Assembly: GCA_019454045.1 (NCBI GenBank)
Contig: SKCR01031802.1
Span: 62,001 to 126,000 of the forward strand
Direction: 5' to 3'
Length of the DNA stretch: 64,000 nucleotides
Source of the DNA: Zanthoxylum bungeanum
Taxonomy: Eukaryota > Streptophyta > Magnoliopsida > Sapindales > Rutaceae
Each line of letters starts with the position of its first letter. Position 1 is the first letter of the stretch. The translations under genes and the position numbers were made by a program. The notes under the pieces are model-generated. The model saw only the letters and a program-made list of their open reading frames with translations, ran no database searches and had not been told where the DNA came from. Positions 37,540 to 49,841 of the stretch are shown here, piece by piece.

Positions 37540-38690
37540 AGTGGTTCTGCCGGGTATGACATTCTGGGGGCGAGGCCCATATCAGTAGCAGTTTGGGACG
37601 AGGTCCACATCAGTATGAGTTTGGGGCGAGGCCCATATCAGTATCAAGTTTGGGGCGAGGCCCACATCTGTGTTAGCATGGGGGCAAGGCCCATATCAGT
37701 ATCAGCATGGGGGCGAGGCCCATATCAGTATTAGTTTTGGAGACGAGGCCCATATCAGTAGCAGTTTGGGACGAGGTCCACATCAATCTCGGTCTGTGGC
37801 GAGGCCCATATCAGTAGCAGTTTGGGACGAGGTCCACATCAGTATCAGTTTGGGAGGCCCATATCAGAATCAAGTTTGGGGCGAGGCCCACATCTGTGTT
37901 AGTATGGGGGCGAGGCCCATATCAGTATCAGCATGGGGGCGAGGCCCATATCAGTATCAGCATGGGGGCGAGGCCCATATCAATATCAGTTTTGGAAGAG
38001 AGGCCCCTATCAGTAACAGTTCGGAGGCGAGGCCCACATCTTTTTCAGAATCAGTCTTGCCGAGTATGGCACTCTGGGGGCGAGACCCACATCTTTATCA
38101 GTCTTGCCGGGTATGGCACTCTGGGGCGGGGCCCACATCCTTATCAGAATCAGTCCTACTGAGTATGGCACTCTAGAGGTGAGACCCGCATCGCATCAGT
38201 ATCGGCCTGAGGGCGAGGCCCAAATCAGTATCAGTTTACGGGCGAGGGCCATATCAGTACCGGTTTGGGGCGAGGCCCACATCTACATCAGTATCAGTTG
38301 TGGGGATGAGTCCCAAGGCCGAGGCCCACATCATCATCAGTATCAGTTGTAGGGGTGAGTCATAGGGTCGAGGCCCACATCAGCATCAGTTTCAGAGATG
38401 GGGTCTCAAGACCGAGGCCTACGTCATCATCAGTATCAGTTGTAGGGATGAGTCACAGGGTTGAGGCCCACATTCAGCATAAGCATCAGTATCAGTTGCG
38501 GAGATGAGTCCCGAGGGCGAGGCCCACATCAGCATTAGTATCAGTTTCGGGGATGAGTCCCAAGGTTGAGACCCACACCAGCTACGATATCAAGTTTTGG
38601 GGGACGAGTCCCAGGGTCGAGGCCTATATCATCATCTTCAGAAGTTTAGGGATGCATCATAGGGTTGAGACCCACATCATCGTAAGTATA
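37540..38690 (+). repeat. Degenerate GAGGCCCATATCAGTATCAG array in D
   Basis: More than twenty units of about 29-50 bp around GGGGCGAGGCCCATATCAG. Some carry TTGCCGGGTATGGCACTCTGG, also seen in C near 20715. Units become longer and more GGGATGAGTCCC-rich toward the right, grading into the next array. The long ORFs across it are by-products of the repeat length. Confidence 0.88.
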
Positions 38691-39340
38691 TTCCATTTTG
38701 GGGATGCGTCCCCGGGCCGAGGCCCATTTAGTCAGCGGTATTGGGATGCGTCCCGGGGTCGAGGCCCTCGTTGTCGGTTGCAGTTATTGGGATGCGTCCG
38801 AGGGTCGTGGACCCACTAAATCATATTTTGGGGATGCGTCCCCGGGCCGAGGCCCATTTTGTCAGCGGTATTGGGATGCGTCCCAGGGTCGAGGCCCCTG
38901 TTGTCGGTTGCAGTTATTGGGATGCGTCCTAGGGTCGTGGACCCACTAAATCATATTTTGGGGATGCATCCCCGGGCCGAGGCCCATTTTGTCAGCGGTA
39001 TTGGGATGCGTCCCAGGGTCGAGGCCCCCGTTGTCGGTTGCAGTTATTGGGATGCGTCCCCGAGTCGTGGACCCACTGCATCAGTTTGGGGATGCGTCCC
39101 CGGGTCGAGGTCCATTTTGTCAGCGGTATTGGGATGCGTCCCAGGGTCGAGGCCCCCGTTTTCGGTTGCAGTTATTGGGATGCGTCCCAGGGTCGTGAAC
39201 CCACTGCATCAGTTTGGGGATGCGTCCCCGGGCCGAGGCCCATTTTGCCAGCGGTATTGGGATGCGTCCCAGGGTCGAGGCCCCCATTGTCGGTTGCAGT
39301 TATTGGGATGCGTCCCTGGATCGAGGTCCACTGCATCATC
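38690..39340 (+). repeat. 130-bp higher-order tandem array in D with GGGATGCGTCCC hairpins
   Basis: Five units of 128-130 bp (GTCAGCGGTA at 38731, 38861, 38991, 39119; variant at 39247). Each is made of three sub-units of about 43 bp carrying GGGATGCGTCCC. The array runs to about 100 bp before the polypurine tract. Confidence 0.9.
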
Positions 39341-40899
39341 AGCTCGGCGGAGCAGCAGGCAAGTCAGGTGGCAGCTGGCTAGCCAGGAAAGTAAAAATGC
39401 ATTGCATAACTTTGATAGGATTGTTCAAAGTCACACACTGCACAAGTCCCATCAAAGTGAGAGAGACTGTAGACATTGCATTTTTGCATGTGAAACCTGA
39501 TGATGAGTCTCAATTAGAGGCACTACTTTTTTAGTCGAGGAAGTTGCGGGAAACGATCGTCGGAAGGGAATCAGCATTTTGTTAGTTTTTATTCGATGGA
39601 TTAGCTTCGGGTTCGCTTGTTGGACCTACGTGTTAAAACACATGTCACAAATTAAAAATAATCAAAACATTTAAAACACATGTTACAAATTTTAATTAAA
39701 ACCAATTGAAATTAAATTAAAGTTAAAACGAAACCAATTAATTAATTCCAATTCAAATTAAATAAAACAAATTAAATTTAAATCAAATAAATTAAATCTA
39801 ATACACACCTAAATTAAATAATTATTAATTAAATTAAAACATTAACTAAATAAAATATTAATTAAATTAAATAAATAAATAAAATATTTACCAAACATAA
39901 AATAAGTATATGCCTAATATAAACTAATCAAATATAATCATTCCTAACTAAATAATATATTTACCAATCTAAAATATTTGACTTCCTAATCAACACCAAT
40001 CTAATCTTGTAACTTCCTAATTTAAAATATTTTGTCCCCCCTCAATCTTGTGTATACCATTCTTGAAAAGCCTAAATTAGAAGCCAAGATCCATTCCTTG
40101 TGAGACAAAGACAAACCATAATCCTCCTCTATATAAACAACACTAAACCAAAGCCGTTGTCTCCTTCACACGCACAGCCCACAAGCTTCAATCAACCTGC
40201 GCGCACAAAGCACATAGCCAACTGACCATCAACAGCTCCTCCTTCACGCAAATAACCCCTTCAACAGCCCCTCAACACACCCTAACTCCACGCATAACAA
40301 CCATCAATACAGCAGCTTAACTTCGCACACCAACTGACCTTCAACAAACTGCCTCCCTTCACCGCAAATTACCGACTGCCCAGCCCTCGTTGCACACCGA
40401 AAACACCTCCCAAATAACCCCAAAAACAGTAGCTACATACACCAAAAACTGCTCAAAACAGTGACCAGAAACTACTCCCGAAACCCTTCCAAAACGGCAG
40501 CCCTTTACCCTCCAAAAATGCATAAAATAGTCCCCAAACAGTGAACAAACACACCTGAATAGTGACCAGAAAACCGCGAGGAAATAGCAGCAAAACGGAG
40601 TGAAAACAGTGACCAAAATAGCAAAACGGCGAGCTAAGACGTTAATCCAGTGAACCGGAAGAGTTGCGGAGTGATAGCCCTTCCGACGGCCGTGAAACGC
40701 GAGTCCGAAAGTCGACATAAAAGGTTAGACCTGAGGGTATTTTTCCTATCATTCTCATCTATCTTTTTAATTGTTTTATTCGTTTCTATCGCATGAGAGT
40801 CGTTTATAAATGCATGTTGTGGCCCTTGAGTAGATAAATATGCATGGATTACAAAATATTGTATGTTGTGGCTTTGGAATAAAATGAAAGATGTGTCAA

Positions 40900-41005
40900 C
40901 TCTCGCGGTATATCGGATGGAAACCTGGACATAAATTTCATAGCCGATTCCGAATGGACGGTAGTATGATCTGTACTCGGGATACAACTCCACGTACCGC
41001 TTGAG
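40900..41005 (+). other. Conserved structured block, D right LTR, copy a
   Basis: GCGGTA/TACCGC closing stem as in the left LTR. The inner stem is CCTGG/TCGGG, formed with wobble pairs. Confidence 0.58.
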
Positions 41006-42678
41006 TAAATGGCACCTTCTTTTGTTTTATGTTGCTTTGATTTATTTATTTTTTGTCATTTGAATTCTGCATTTTACTTGTTTATGCATAATGCAATCGA
41101 GCGCATGGGCTTAGTAAGTCAGATTAAAGGTCCCCTATTTGGAGGGGTTAAAATCCTTTACCATGATGCTTTGCCGCGCCGGTTGATGTGTGTTCGGTTG
41201 GATGCAAGATATGTTCAATCGGGCATACTAAGTTTGATATTATTGTTTTTTTAATTCTTTGTATGCATGATTCAATCGAGCGCATGGGCCTAGTAATTGC
41301 GATGAAAGGTCTCATATTTAGAGGGATTAAAACCCATTACCACGATGCTTTGCCTCGCCGGTTGATGTGTGTTCGGTTGGATGCGAGATATGTTCAATCG
41401 AGCATACTAAGTTTGATATTATTGTTTTTTAATTCTTTGTATGCATGATGCAATCGAGTGCATGGGCTTAGTAAGTGCGATGAAAGGTCCCCTATTTGGA
41501 GGGGTTAAAGTCCCTTACCACGATGCTTTGCCACGCCGGTTGATGTGTGTTCGGTTGAATGCAAGATATATTCAATCGGACATACTAAATTTCATATAGT
41601 TATCTTTATCTTTGTACTCATTATAACGAAAGGCGCATGGGCTTATTGTGTTGGATTAAAAGGTTCTCCATTCGGGGGAAGAAAAGCCTAAAAGACTACC
41701 TTTACCACGATATTTGCCGTGTCTTTCATCTATTGATTGCATCGTCTATCCCCGTCTTGGCTCGACCTATTGTCATTGGTGTACCCATATTCTCCGCCCT
41801 TGCACCTTCCTTTATTCACGTAAAACATAGCCCACAAACACGTTCACTGCCCCTTTGGCCAATTCACAGCCGCACTCACCAATTGCCTTCAACAGCACCA
41901 TACAAGCTTCACGCACCTGCTCATAAACCCTCAAAACCGCCACTATCTCCACACCAAACACGTAGCCATCACGCCCTTGCCATCTAACCTTCACGCTAAT
42001 TACTTAGCCATTCCATTCATGTGCCACCTCATAAGCCATTAGGGTCCTTTTCACGTTAAAAAAGAAAAGACCACGCATAACAGCCCTAACTTGATGCTAA
42101 AACCCACGCCCTTATACTTGTCACGAAGCCCTCACTCTCGCCTAGCCACGCATACTGCCCAATAGCCAAAACCCACTCACAACCTGCACCTTGACAACGC
42201 CACACGTCCCTTAACAAAGCCCAAATCAGCAACCCCTCTCCACTGACCGACAACACAAAGGCCACAGCCTCACAGACCCCACACAAATCAAACACGTAAA
42301 TAGTCCACGCCTAACCCTCCGCACAGCCTCCATGCCTCACAAATTGCTACCCTTCACGCACACTTGCCCTCCACGTTGACAGTCCTCACACACTCAAATA
42401 ATTCACGCAATTCGCCTGCCATTGAGCCGCTTACCATAAGCACAACTCCTCATGTCATAAAGCCATCTTGCACTCACACACCCACTCACAACTCTCACAT
42501 AAAGCCAACTATACCATTCATGCATGTATTATGAAATCCCATATAGTCATTCTTATCTTTGTACGCATCATAATGAAAAGCATGTTTATTCCATTGGTTG
42601 CATCATTTACCTTAGTCTTGGCTTAACGTATTACAATTCATATATCTATGTCATGATAGCATTTGAGTATTATTTCTT

Positions 42679-42774
42679 GTGGTATATCGGATGGAAACCC
42701 AGACATAAATTTCGTAGCCGATTCCGAATGGACGGTAGTGCGGTCTGTACTTGGGATACAATTCCACGTACCAC
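42679..42774 (+). other. Conserved structured block, D right LTR, copy b
   Basis: GTGGTA (42679-42684) with TACCAC (42769-42774), 84 nt between. Confidence 0.55.
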
Positions 42775-43234
42775 TTGGAAAAGTACTCACATGTGTGCTT
42801 GTGTGGTTAGTGTGTGCTTGTGCTCGTGAATACAATATGCCAATGAAGTTGTATGTTCGTTGCTACTTTGATGTACTTTCAAGCATGCAATCTCAGATGT
42901 GAAATATATGTAAATTTAGGTGTAAGTTTTATTTTTGTGCATATGGATTTAGAAGCATGATACTCTTGGAAATAAGTGTTACTCAAGCTTGATTAAATTA
43001 TTACACAAATCCTTTCATTACAAGTGACATAAGTAAGGGACCATTCCGAACCCAACGGTTTGAGGTTTTCCCTTGCGAGGGGTGAGTACGGCCTTAAATC
43101 TCATTTTCCCGGTTCACACCGGGTGGCGACTCCATTATTCTCCGGTTTAGTCCCCCGTGGCTACTCCGTACTCCCGACTAGGCTGCGAGCCTAGAACAGC
43201 ATGCGTCACCCAGTTCCTGTGTTCCCACACATAT

Positions 43235-45084
43235 ATACAATATATATGCCAATATATCCAATATATTTTCCTAACCTTTTTCCTCTGAATCAACTAAGCA
43301 TTGGCTTTGGCACAACAAGCTTAATGATTCCAGTTAAGCGGGACCCATTAACATGGAAAGCTTCGTAATCAATGTCGATGGACAAGAAGTGATCTTGACT
43401 TTGGCCAACAAATCACGACTTGGACAAGACACCGATATGGAACAAAACTCTCATGATTCAAACACATCCTCAATTGACAAAGGTCTTGACTTTGGCCAAC
43501 AAACCAATGCCAACTTTGGATCTTGAGTAAGAATCACTCAACGGAAGGAAAAATGCTTAATATGTTTTGAGGGTTTTTCGCATAAATTAGCAACCAATTT
43601 ATTATCTTTGTTAAGGTCTCATCATACACCCTTAAGCATGCTTCTAAAACATCATAAAGCGCAAATAGTAAATTAATAATGATATGCAGATGGATATGTA
43701 ACAAATTGTTCCTAGAACAAATCACTCTCTTTCCTCTTCCCGGCTAGAACTATTCTAACTTCTACCCAATAACATAATACAATAAAGAAACCTCATTTAC
43801 ATTGAGGGGAATTGGTGAGAAGAGAAATACAAAGAATAGGGAGATAAAAGGCTGGACACGCAGGTCCAATTTAATAAATTATAAATTTATTACAATTTCC
43901 AAAATTGCCCTCGCCCTTCTAATATCCATCCGATATACATTATTCATACAAAACTTTCATGTAATCATACAAAACATGTTATTCAATCAATCTAATTCAA
44001 TTAATTAATCTTTGAATTAATGATCATCCAATGTTCAAACAACGATTTGATTTGCTCGAGTCAAACTCGTTTAAGAATAAATACTCAAAGTAAGTGTTCT
44101 TGAATTATTTTGAACTACAACTTTAAATCCAATTTATTTGTATTCAATACTAATTCCAATTTAATTCCAAATTAAATATTTACACTTATTTATTTGCCTT
44201 AAAGACTTGGATTCCAAATCCAATCTTAATGTGTCTCAAAGGCCCAATAACATCCAATGTCCTTTTACTTAAAGTCCAATGGGCTCTTAATTGATTCTTA
44301 AGGCATGGGCTTTGGCCATAATGGATCAAACCCAAAATGCCAAGGCCCAATAGGAATCACCCTATTGCCAACAAATCAATTTAGGCCCAATTAAATTCTT
44401 TAAAGTGTCAAGTGATGTATTTGGACTTTATGGAATTGATTTTGGGCCCAATTGGATCCAATCCAAAAGTCCAAAACCAAACTTGGTCAAACCAAGCCCA
44501 TTAAGCCCAAATACACACTTTTAGCCCAATAAACTTTAAAGGCCAATTATTACAATTTTAATATTCCAAATATTATAATTATTATAATTAAAGTGTATTA
44601 GCCATGATTAATTAATTAAACTCAATATTTCCAAAATATCAATTAACTTAATTAATCATGTTTAATCCAACAATTCATGCTCAACACATATTGAGGCCAA
44701 AATACATCATTTCATGCTTAACACAAATTGAAGCCTAAATACATCATTTCATGCTCAACATGCTCTTTGATTTTAACATAAACATTATTGACTTTGATTC
44801 TAATCCAATCAAACCAACAATCAACATTTAAATATGCATTTAAACACATCATTTTATGTTACAAAAATCAAAAAACTGCACAAAGCACTGCCTTACATAT
44901 TCGGCCAAGCTAAGCTTTTTTTAATTTTTGATTCATTCAATTTATTTCAAATGTAATCATGCATAACTCTAGGTTATCATATTCTAAACATGTTCAAAGC
45001 ATCAATTTGAAAAAAATCATGTTCAAAACACAAAAGCCCCAAATTTTATGCTCAAGAACCCTAAAATTTTTCATGCTTAAAATT
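43235..45084 (-). other. Proximal leader of copia B
   Basis: About 1.85 kb of AT-rich sequence between the D insertion and the B primer site. No ORF longer than about 70 codons and no domain match. Two CTTGACTTTGGCCAACAA motifs at about 43392 and 43481. GCCCAATAA-type short motifs recur between 44200 and 44540. Confidence 0.65.
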
Positions 45085-45098
45085 GGCTCATGATACCA
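45085..45098 (-). other. Primer binding site of copia B
   Basis: On the minus strand TGGTATCATGAGCC follows the 5' LTR end after two bases. It is a one-base-inserted version of the initiator tRNA-Met site TGGTATCAGAGCC common to plant copia elements. Confidence 0.75.
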
Positions 45099-45099
45099 T

Positions 45100-47036
45100 T
45101 GTTAGTGTTCCTAGAACATGCCAAGGATCTAATAAGTATTAAAACAAGTGATTAAGATCATTATAAGTTGCGGAAATACTTACAACGAACATATTTGAGC
45201 TTTTAAAAATTTGAGAAGAGAACTCCAAGTTCCAAGCTTTGAGTGATGATTCCAACTCTTGAAGATGTTTCTCTATCACCTTTGTTGACTTGCTTAAGTG
45301 CTAGCTTTGTTGATTTGAAACAAAATCCAAGTGAAGAGAGAAAATTAGTTCACGCCCAAAGTGAAGAAATGTCTAGGGTTTCTTTTGTTCAACTTGTGTA
45401 AATGATGTAGAGATTTGCTTTTTGGTAAAAACCCTTTTACCCTTTTCACCAAAACTTGGTAGTTGGGTAAATGGTTTTACCAAAACCATTACATGGTGGT
45501 TGGGTGGTTGGTGGCTTGGCATAAATGCCAACTACCCTCCTCTTACCACACATGTGAAGTGGGCCCCACTATTTGAATTCAAAATTCAAATATCTCTACG
45601 AACATTTGCCGTAGCTCAGTTCCGTTTAATCCGATTAAACGAACTTTCGTCGCTAAATAATTAAATCTAATTTAATTAAATAACGATGCCTCGCAAATAT
45701 ATTACGAACGTCGATTACGAATTAATTCTAAATTAATTCATTCGTTCGTATTAAAGTCCGACTTTAATTTCGTAATGAAATCCAATTCATATTAATATAT
45801 CCGATATATTAATTTTAGCCCATTCGAATAAATTAAATAGAAAAATCAAATTTAACTATTAAATTTATTTTATTGATTAATTCCAAATTAATCGTGTTCT
45901 CACTCTACCGAACACATTTAATCCCAGATTAAATAAAGCCCCAATTTATCCCAGATTAATTTTCTCTCTCTAAATTAATCCCAGATTAATTCTAATTTAA
46001 GTCAACTGTCATCGGTGAATCTTTGGGAAGCGACCCAAGAGATCTCTGGATATGTTGGCAGTAAATCCGGTTATCGGACTATCCGATAAAGTAAGTACCT
46101 CGTACCACGTGCTTACCGATTTACAAGACATGGTTGGCTTCTAGCAAAGCACCGTGCCTACCCAATTCTCCAGAAATATTCTTACTGAAATATATAATCT
46201 ATGTCAGGCGTAGTATACGTCGTATTGCGTATAGCGATCCAGTATCTGATGTCACGTGCAAGGCTTGGGGCTGGAATAGTGTCTGCCCCGTACGAAGCAC
46301 ATATCGGATATCAAGCAACTAGTCTTTGAATCAGATAATCATGACCTTGTCATATTATCTCGATGGTTGCAACACTATAGAGAACTAGTTCTGAATCCCT
46401 GCGTGATCATCATCTCCATATGTCTGAAATGATACTTCCATCTTGACATCACATCCAATACACTACGATTCTCAATAAACCTAGAAGAGGCGCACACAGA
46501 ACCTGTTAAAGCCCTGGACGACCAAAACGAAAGTTTACCGATTATCGCAAGTACTAGCGATGCAAGTCTCAGGTTAAGACCAAATACACCTACCCTGAAG
46601 CAGACTCCCATAGACACATATACATACTACCAACGGGATTCCGCGGGGTCTATCCAGAGCGAAGCTGTTTTCCGTACCATCGGTAAAACACAATCTCCTA
46701 TCGCACTTGCATAAGTATCCAATACTTAAACATATGAGAACTGTGCCGTTATGCCCTCACAACGCGCACAAGTGCAATACTAGTCTATTCCGCATTATCG
46801 ATGTCCAGTCTCGATAATACTACGACTAGGGATATTTAATGATTAAACCTTTATGGATTGATACTGTCTCATATCATCTAAATCCGGAACTAATCATAAG
46901 GACTTCTACCATTTCTATATCAAAGTAAATAAATTACGAAACGGTAAAAGGTAATTTCATTACTACATAGTTAATTTTGTACAAAAACACAATGTCTTTT
47001 ACAAACAGTGACGTTATGGGTCATAATTGTCTAACA
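45100..47036 (-). repeat. B right LTR (5' LTR), intact
   Basis: 1,937 bp, TGTTAG...CTAACA, with no interruption. It supplies the empty-site sequence that defines the C insertion in the other LTR. Confidence 0.92.
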
Positions 47037-47041
47037 CATGA

Positions 47042-49082
47042 GTCTTGGAGACTCGTATAGACATGTAGGTGTTTATAGCGGATAAAAACTGAACGACTCA
47101 CTGAAGATTCTTAATAGATGGTACACCAACGTCAATAAGAATCTTCTCGGGTTGAGTGGCATAAGTGATTCTTCGACTTGAGATACCACTGTGGGCACAT
47201 GAGATATCTTCTACACTTAGATGGCAGTCATGTCACCGACCTATTAAGGTCAGACCTCTGCATGTTCATTGGGTGTGGACAGATCCTCAGGGTGTCCTGT
47301 GTGTGTCAAGATATGATCCATCAGTTCTGTGTACAGAGTATAGGTAGTCCATCTATGATTATCAATTAGATAAAAACCATGAGCCCGTGATACACTTTAT
47401 AAGTGAGTTTTAAGTGTTCTTTTATAGATTGCTAATAGAGACGTCGACGGGATTGTCCCTATAGAGATTTGACATTTACATCTATATCTCTGGTATATAT
47501 CCGGATACCTGTGACAGAGGAATTAAACATATGCAATGACATTGACCTGTATGATTCAGCGAGTTTATCAATGGACGTCATAATTTATGGGTGGATGAAT
47601 TATGGACACGGAATTGGATTTCGTGACGGATATGCCTGAATCTAGATAGTCTCACTAATGAAATGTACTCGTAGAGCACTAAGACAACTTTTATGAATAA
47701 TATTGATTATTTATAAATCATTTAACGGTTAAACAAAAGATACATGCTTTAGGGGCCGATCCGTCATTTCCTAATTAGTGTGTGTTTATATTTAATATAT
47801 GATATTATTAAATACACATGAATTCATTGTCTAATTATGATATTTGACATATATCATTATTATTTATAATTGAGATATTTAAAGTAAATATAATACATAT
47901 ATTTGAGATATTTGTATTTAATTAAATATTTATTTATTTAATTGTTAAATAATTAAAATATAAATATCTTATATTTTGATAAAGTTAGGAAATGATTACA
48001 AGTGTAAATTGTTGACTTTACATTTAAGGAAAATAATATCAATTTGGATTTGACTTCTTTAAATTTGATTTAAAATTAAAAATATCCAATTTGCTTTATT
48101 TGCTCCAAATTTTCGGCCATGACCTAAATATAAAAGGGTTTTCTTTTTTCCATTTGCTTTATATAAGTCATAGCCTCCAAATGAAAAACAAAAACATTTG
48201 AAAGAAAAAGAGAAGAAACAAGAATCAAATCCAAAGAAAGACAAAGATTTAGTAAGTATTTCCAACCTTTCATTAGAGAGAAATTTGGCTATAACATGTG
48301 TAGTTATTAGGTTTTTCTACTCATTCTTGTTTATGTTTTTAATGGTTGGAAGTTTCGATGATGGGTGTTTACATGTATGCTGTTGAAAGAAAGCTTATAA
48401 GGAGTTATTAAGCATTCTTATGATCCTTTGATGATCTAGTTGCCATTCTAGAGTTGTTGGGCCACTCCTTGAGGACCTAGAATTGTTCTAGAGTTATTTC
48501 AAAGTGGTGAGACTTGTTTGGTGTGGTAGAGACTTGATTGAAACATTGGATTTGTTTAATTTGATGTAATTTGTTCATATTGATGAATTTGTAAAATTAG
48601 GGTTTATACCCTTTCCAAATTTAGGGCTTTTCATATATGTGTTGTGTAATGATGTATATATGATGTATATTAAAGTTTGGATTGATTGGATATCATCTAA
48701 TGTTGTTTTGAATAAGATTCGACCAAAATGCACAAATTGGAAACTATAGGGGCTGTCGGCAATTTGCTAGAAATTTGGGGCTTGAGTTACAATTTATAAT
48801 TTGACGTGTATGACATGTTAAAATCATTTTGGTACTGATTTGGAATCATTAAAAATTATATTTGACAATTTAAGGACCAAAATGATCAATTTGTAAAGTA
48901 TTGGGGGTAATTCGGTAATTACAAAGAAATTTGATTTCTTAGGTAAAAATTCCAGATTTTAAGTATTGTGTAATTAAAATAAAAAAGTTTATTGTAATTG
49001 TCCAAGAAAAATTTTTAAATCGGAAAAATTTGATTTTTCGCGTTCCGCTGCGTTACCCGGTAATACCCCTTAAAACCCCCCA
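47042..49082 (+). repeat. Second LTR of copia A, right part
   Basis: Continues 9635-9955 after B. It follows the second CATGA copy (47037-47041) and matches LTR A1 through AACCCC just before the primer site. It lacks the solo LTR insert. Confidence 0.88.
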
Positions 49083-49841
49083 AAAATGGTATCAGAGCGA
49101 GTCTGATTCTAGGCCCTTGATATGATTAACCCTTTAAATCTGATGTTTGATCTTGTCTTTGCTTGATACATGCATGTTTTAATTTAATTTAATTAAATTT
49201 AAGGTGTATGACACTTTGCGGAAAATCCCTAATTAATAAGGTTTTATGATAATTATGTATTTGATGTATGTTACATGGTCCGTCTTATCAATACGGTTTA
49301 TGTATATCCTTTCTATGACTACATCCGAGAACGTGCCAAAGCTGTGAGGGTGTAGCCGATAGAAATTTATTAATGTCGGATGTATATATGATACTAGATA
49401 AATTCAAGCGAAAGCAGAATCCTGAACGTGCCAAAGCTGTCAGGGTTACGCAAGTAGCTTGAGTTTATCATTGATGAGTTTAACCTTGGTACGCCTCCAT
49501 GTGAACGTGTCAAAGCTGTCACAACGAGAAACGACCAGGATCGGAAACCGAAGAGTCACTATTGAGTGATTGACAATGAGATTGTCTACCTGATGAATAT
49601 ACGTAGGCCAGAATGTGCCAAAGCTGTGAGCTGAAATATATTCATGGGATCCATCTTTCATTATTTGTATTTAATTTAATTATTAAATCTTTGTATTCTG
49701 TTTGGAGATTACAGTATTGCATGATTTAGTGAGATGAGCATTTTTAGATTAAAAATCTATGATCTAGTTAATGCTTTCGATATTATATGAAACTGTTTTA
49801 TTCTGCTAATCATTTTTCGTAATCTATATGGTAGATTTGCG
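49083..49841 (+). other. Second copia A leader with intact PBS
   Basis: TGGTATCAGAGCGAG at 49087 is the intact initiator-tRNA-Met primer site. The leader repeats the four GAACGTGCCAAAGCTGT motifs of the first copy (about 49329, 49423, 49503, 49612). Confidence 0.8.

Larger units (their letters stand above)
30392..43229 (+). mobile_element. Element D: non-autonomous gypsy-like retrotransposon related to C
   Basis: Begins TGTAGACATTGC and ends GTTCCCACA, flanked by a perfect 5-bp duplication CATAT (30387-30391, 43230-43234). Left LTR 30392-34119, PBS 34123-34140, leader, ORF 35280-36059, long tandem arrays 37540-39340, polypurine tract 39454-39467, right LTR 39468-43229. It shares PBS, leader, ORF ends, LTR repeats and LTR termini with C but is clearly diverged. 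No pol genes. Confidence 0.9.
39468..43229 (+). repeat. D right LTR, 3.76 kb
   Basis: Starts TGTAGACATTGC and ends GTTCCCACA. TATA box at 40128-40138. Structured blocks at 40900-41005 and 42679-42774. Confidence 0.9.
9956..47036 (-). mobile_element. Copia element B, full length, inserted in LTR A2 and hosting C and D
   Basis: On the plus strand the element begins TGTTAGTGTTCC and ends TTGTCTAACA, with the 5-bp duplication CATGA on both sides (9951-9955 and 47037-47041). The A LTR sequence on either side joins perfectly when B is removed. The LTR copies are 9956-10810 plus 24960-26043 (3' LTR, minus orientation) and 45100-47036 (5' LTR). Gag-PR-IN-RT-RH run on the minus strand from 30021 to 26058. 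Without C and D the element is about 10 kb. Its coding frames carry only a few stops and one frameshift, so it is much younger than A. Confidence 0.92.

Noticed and set aside
37522..39534. Long repetitive ORFs (GEAHISISMGARPISVSAW, WDASQGRGPHCRLQLLGC)
   Set aside because: Created by the 29-, 43- and 130-bp arrays in D. Several frames are open at once and there is no start or domain.
47165..47369. Small ORFs in the A LTRs (for example MRYHCGHMRYLLHLDG, also at 1709)
   Set aside because: They lie in LTR sequence, are not alike in length between copies and have no known domain.
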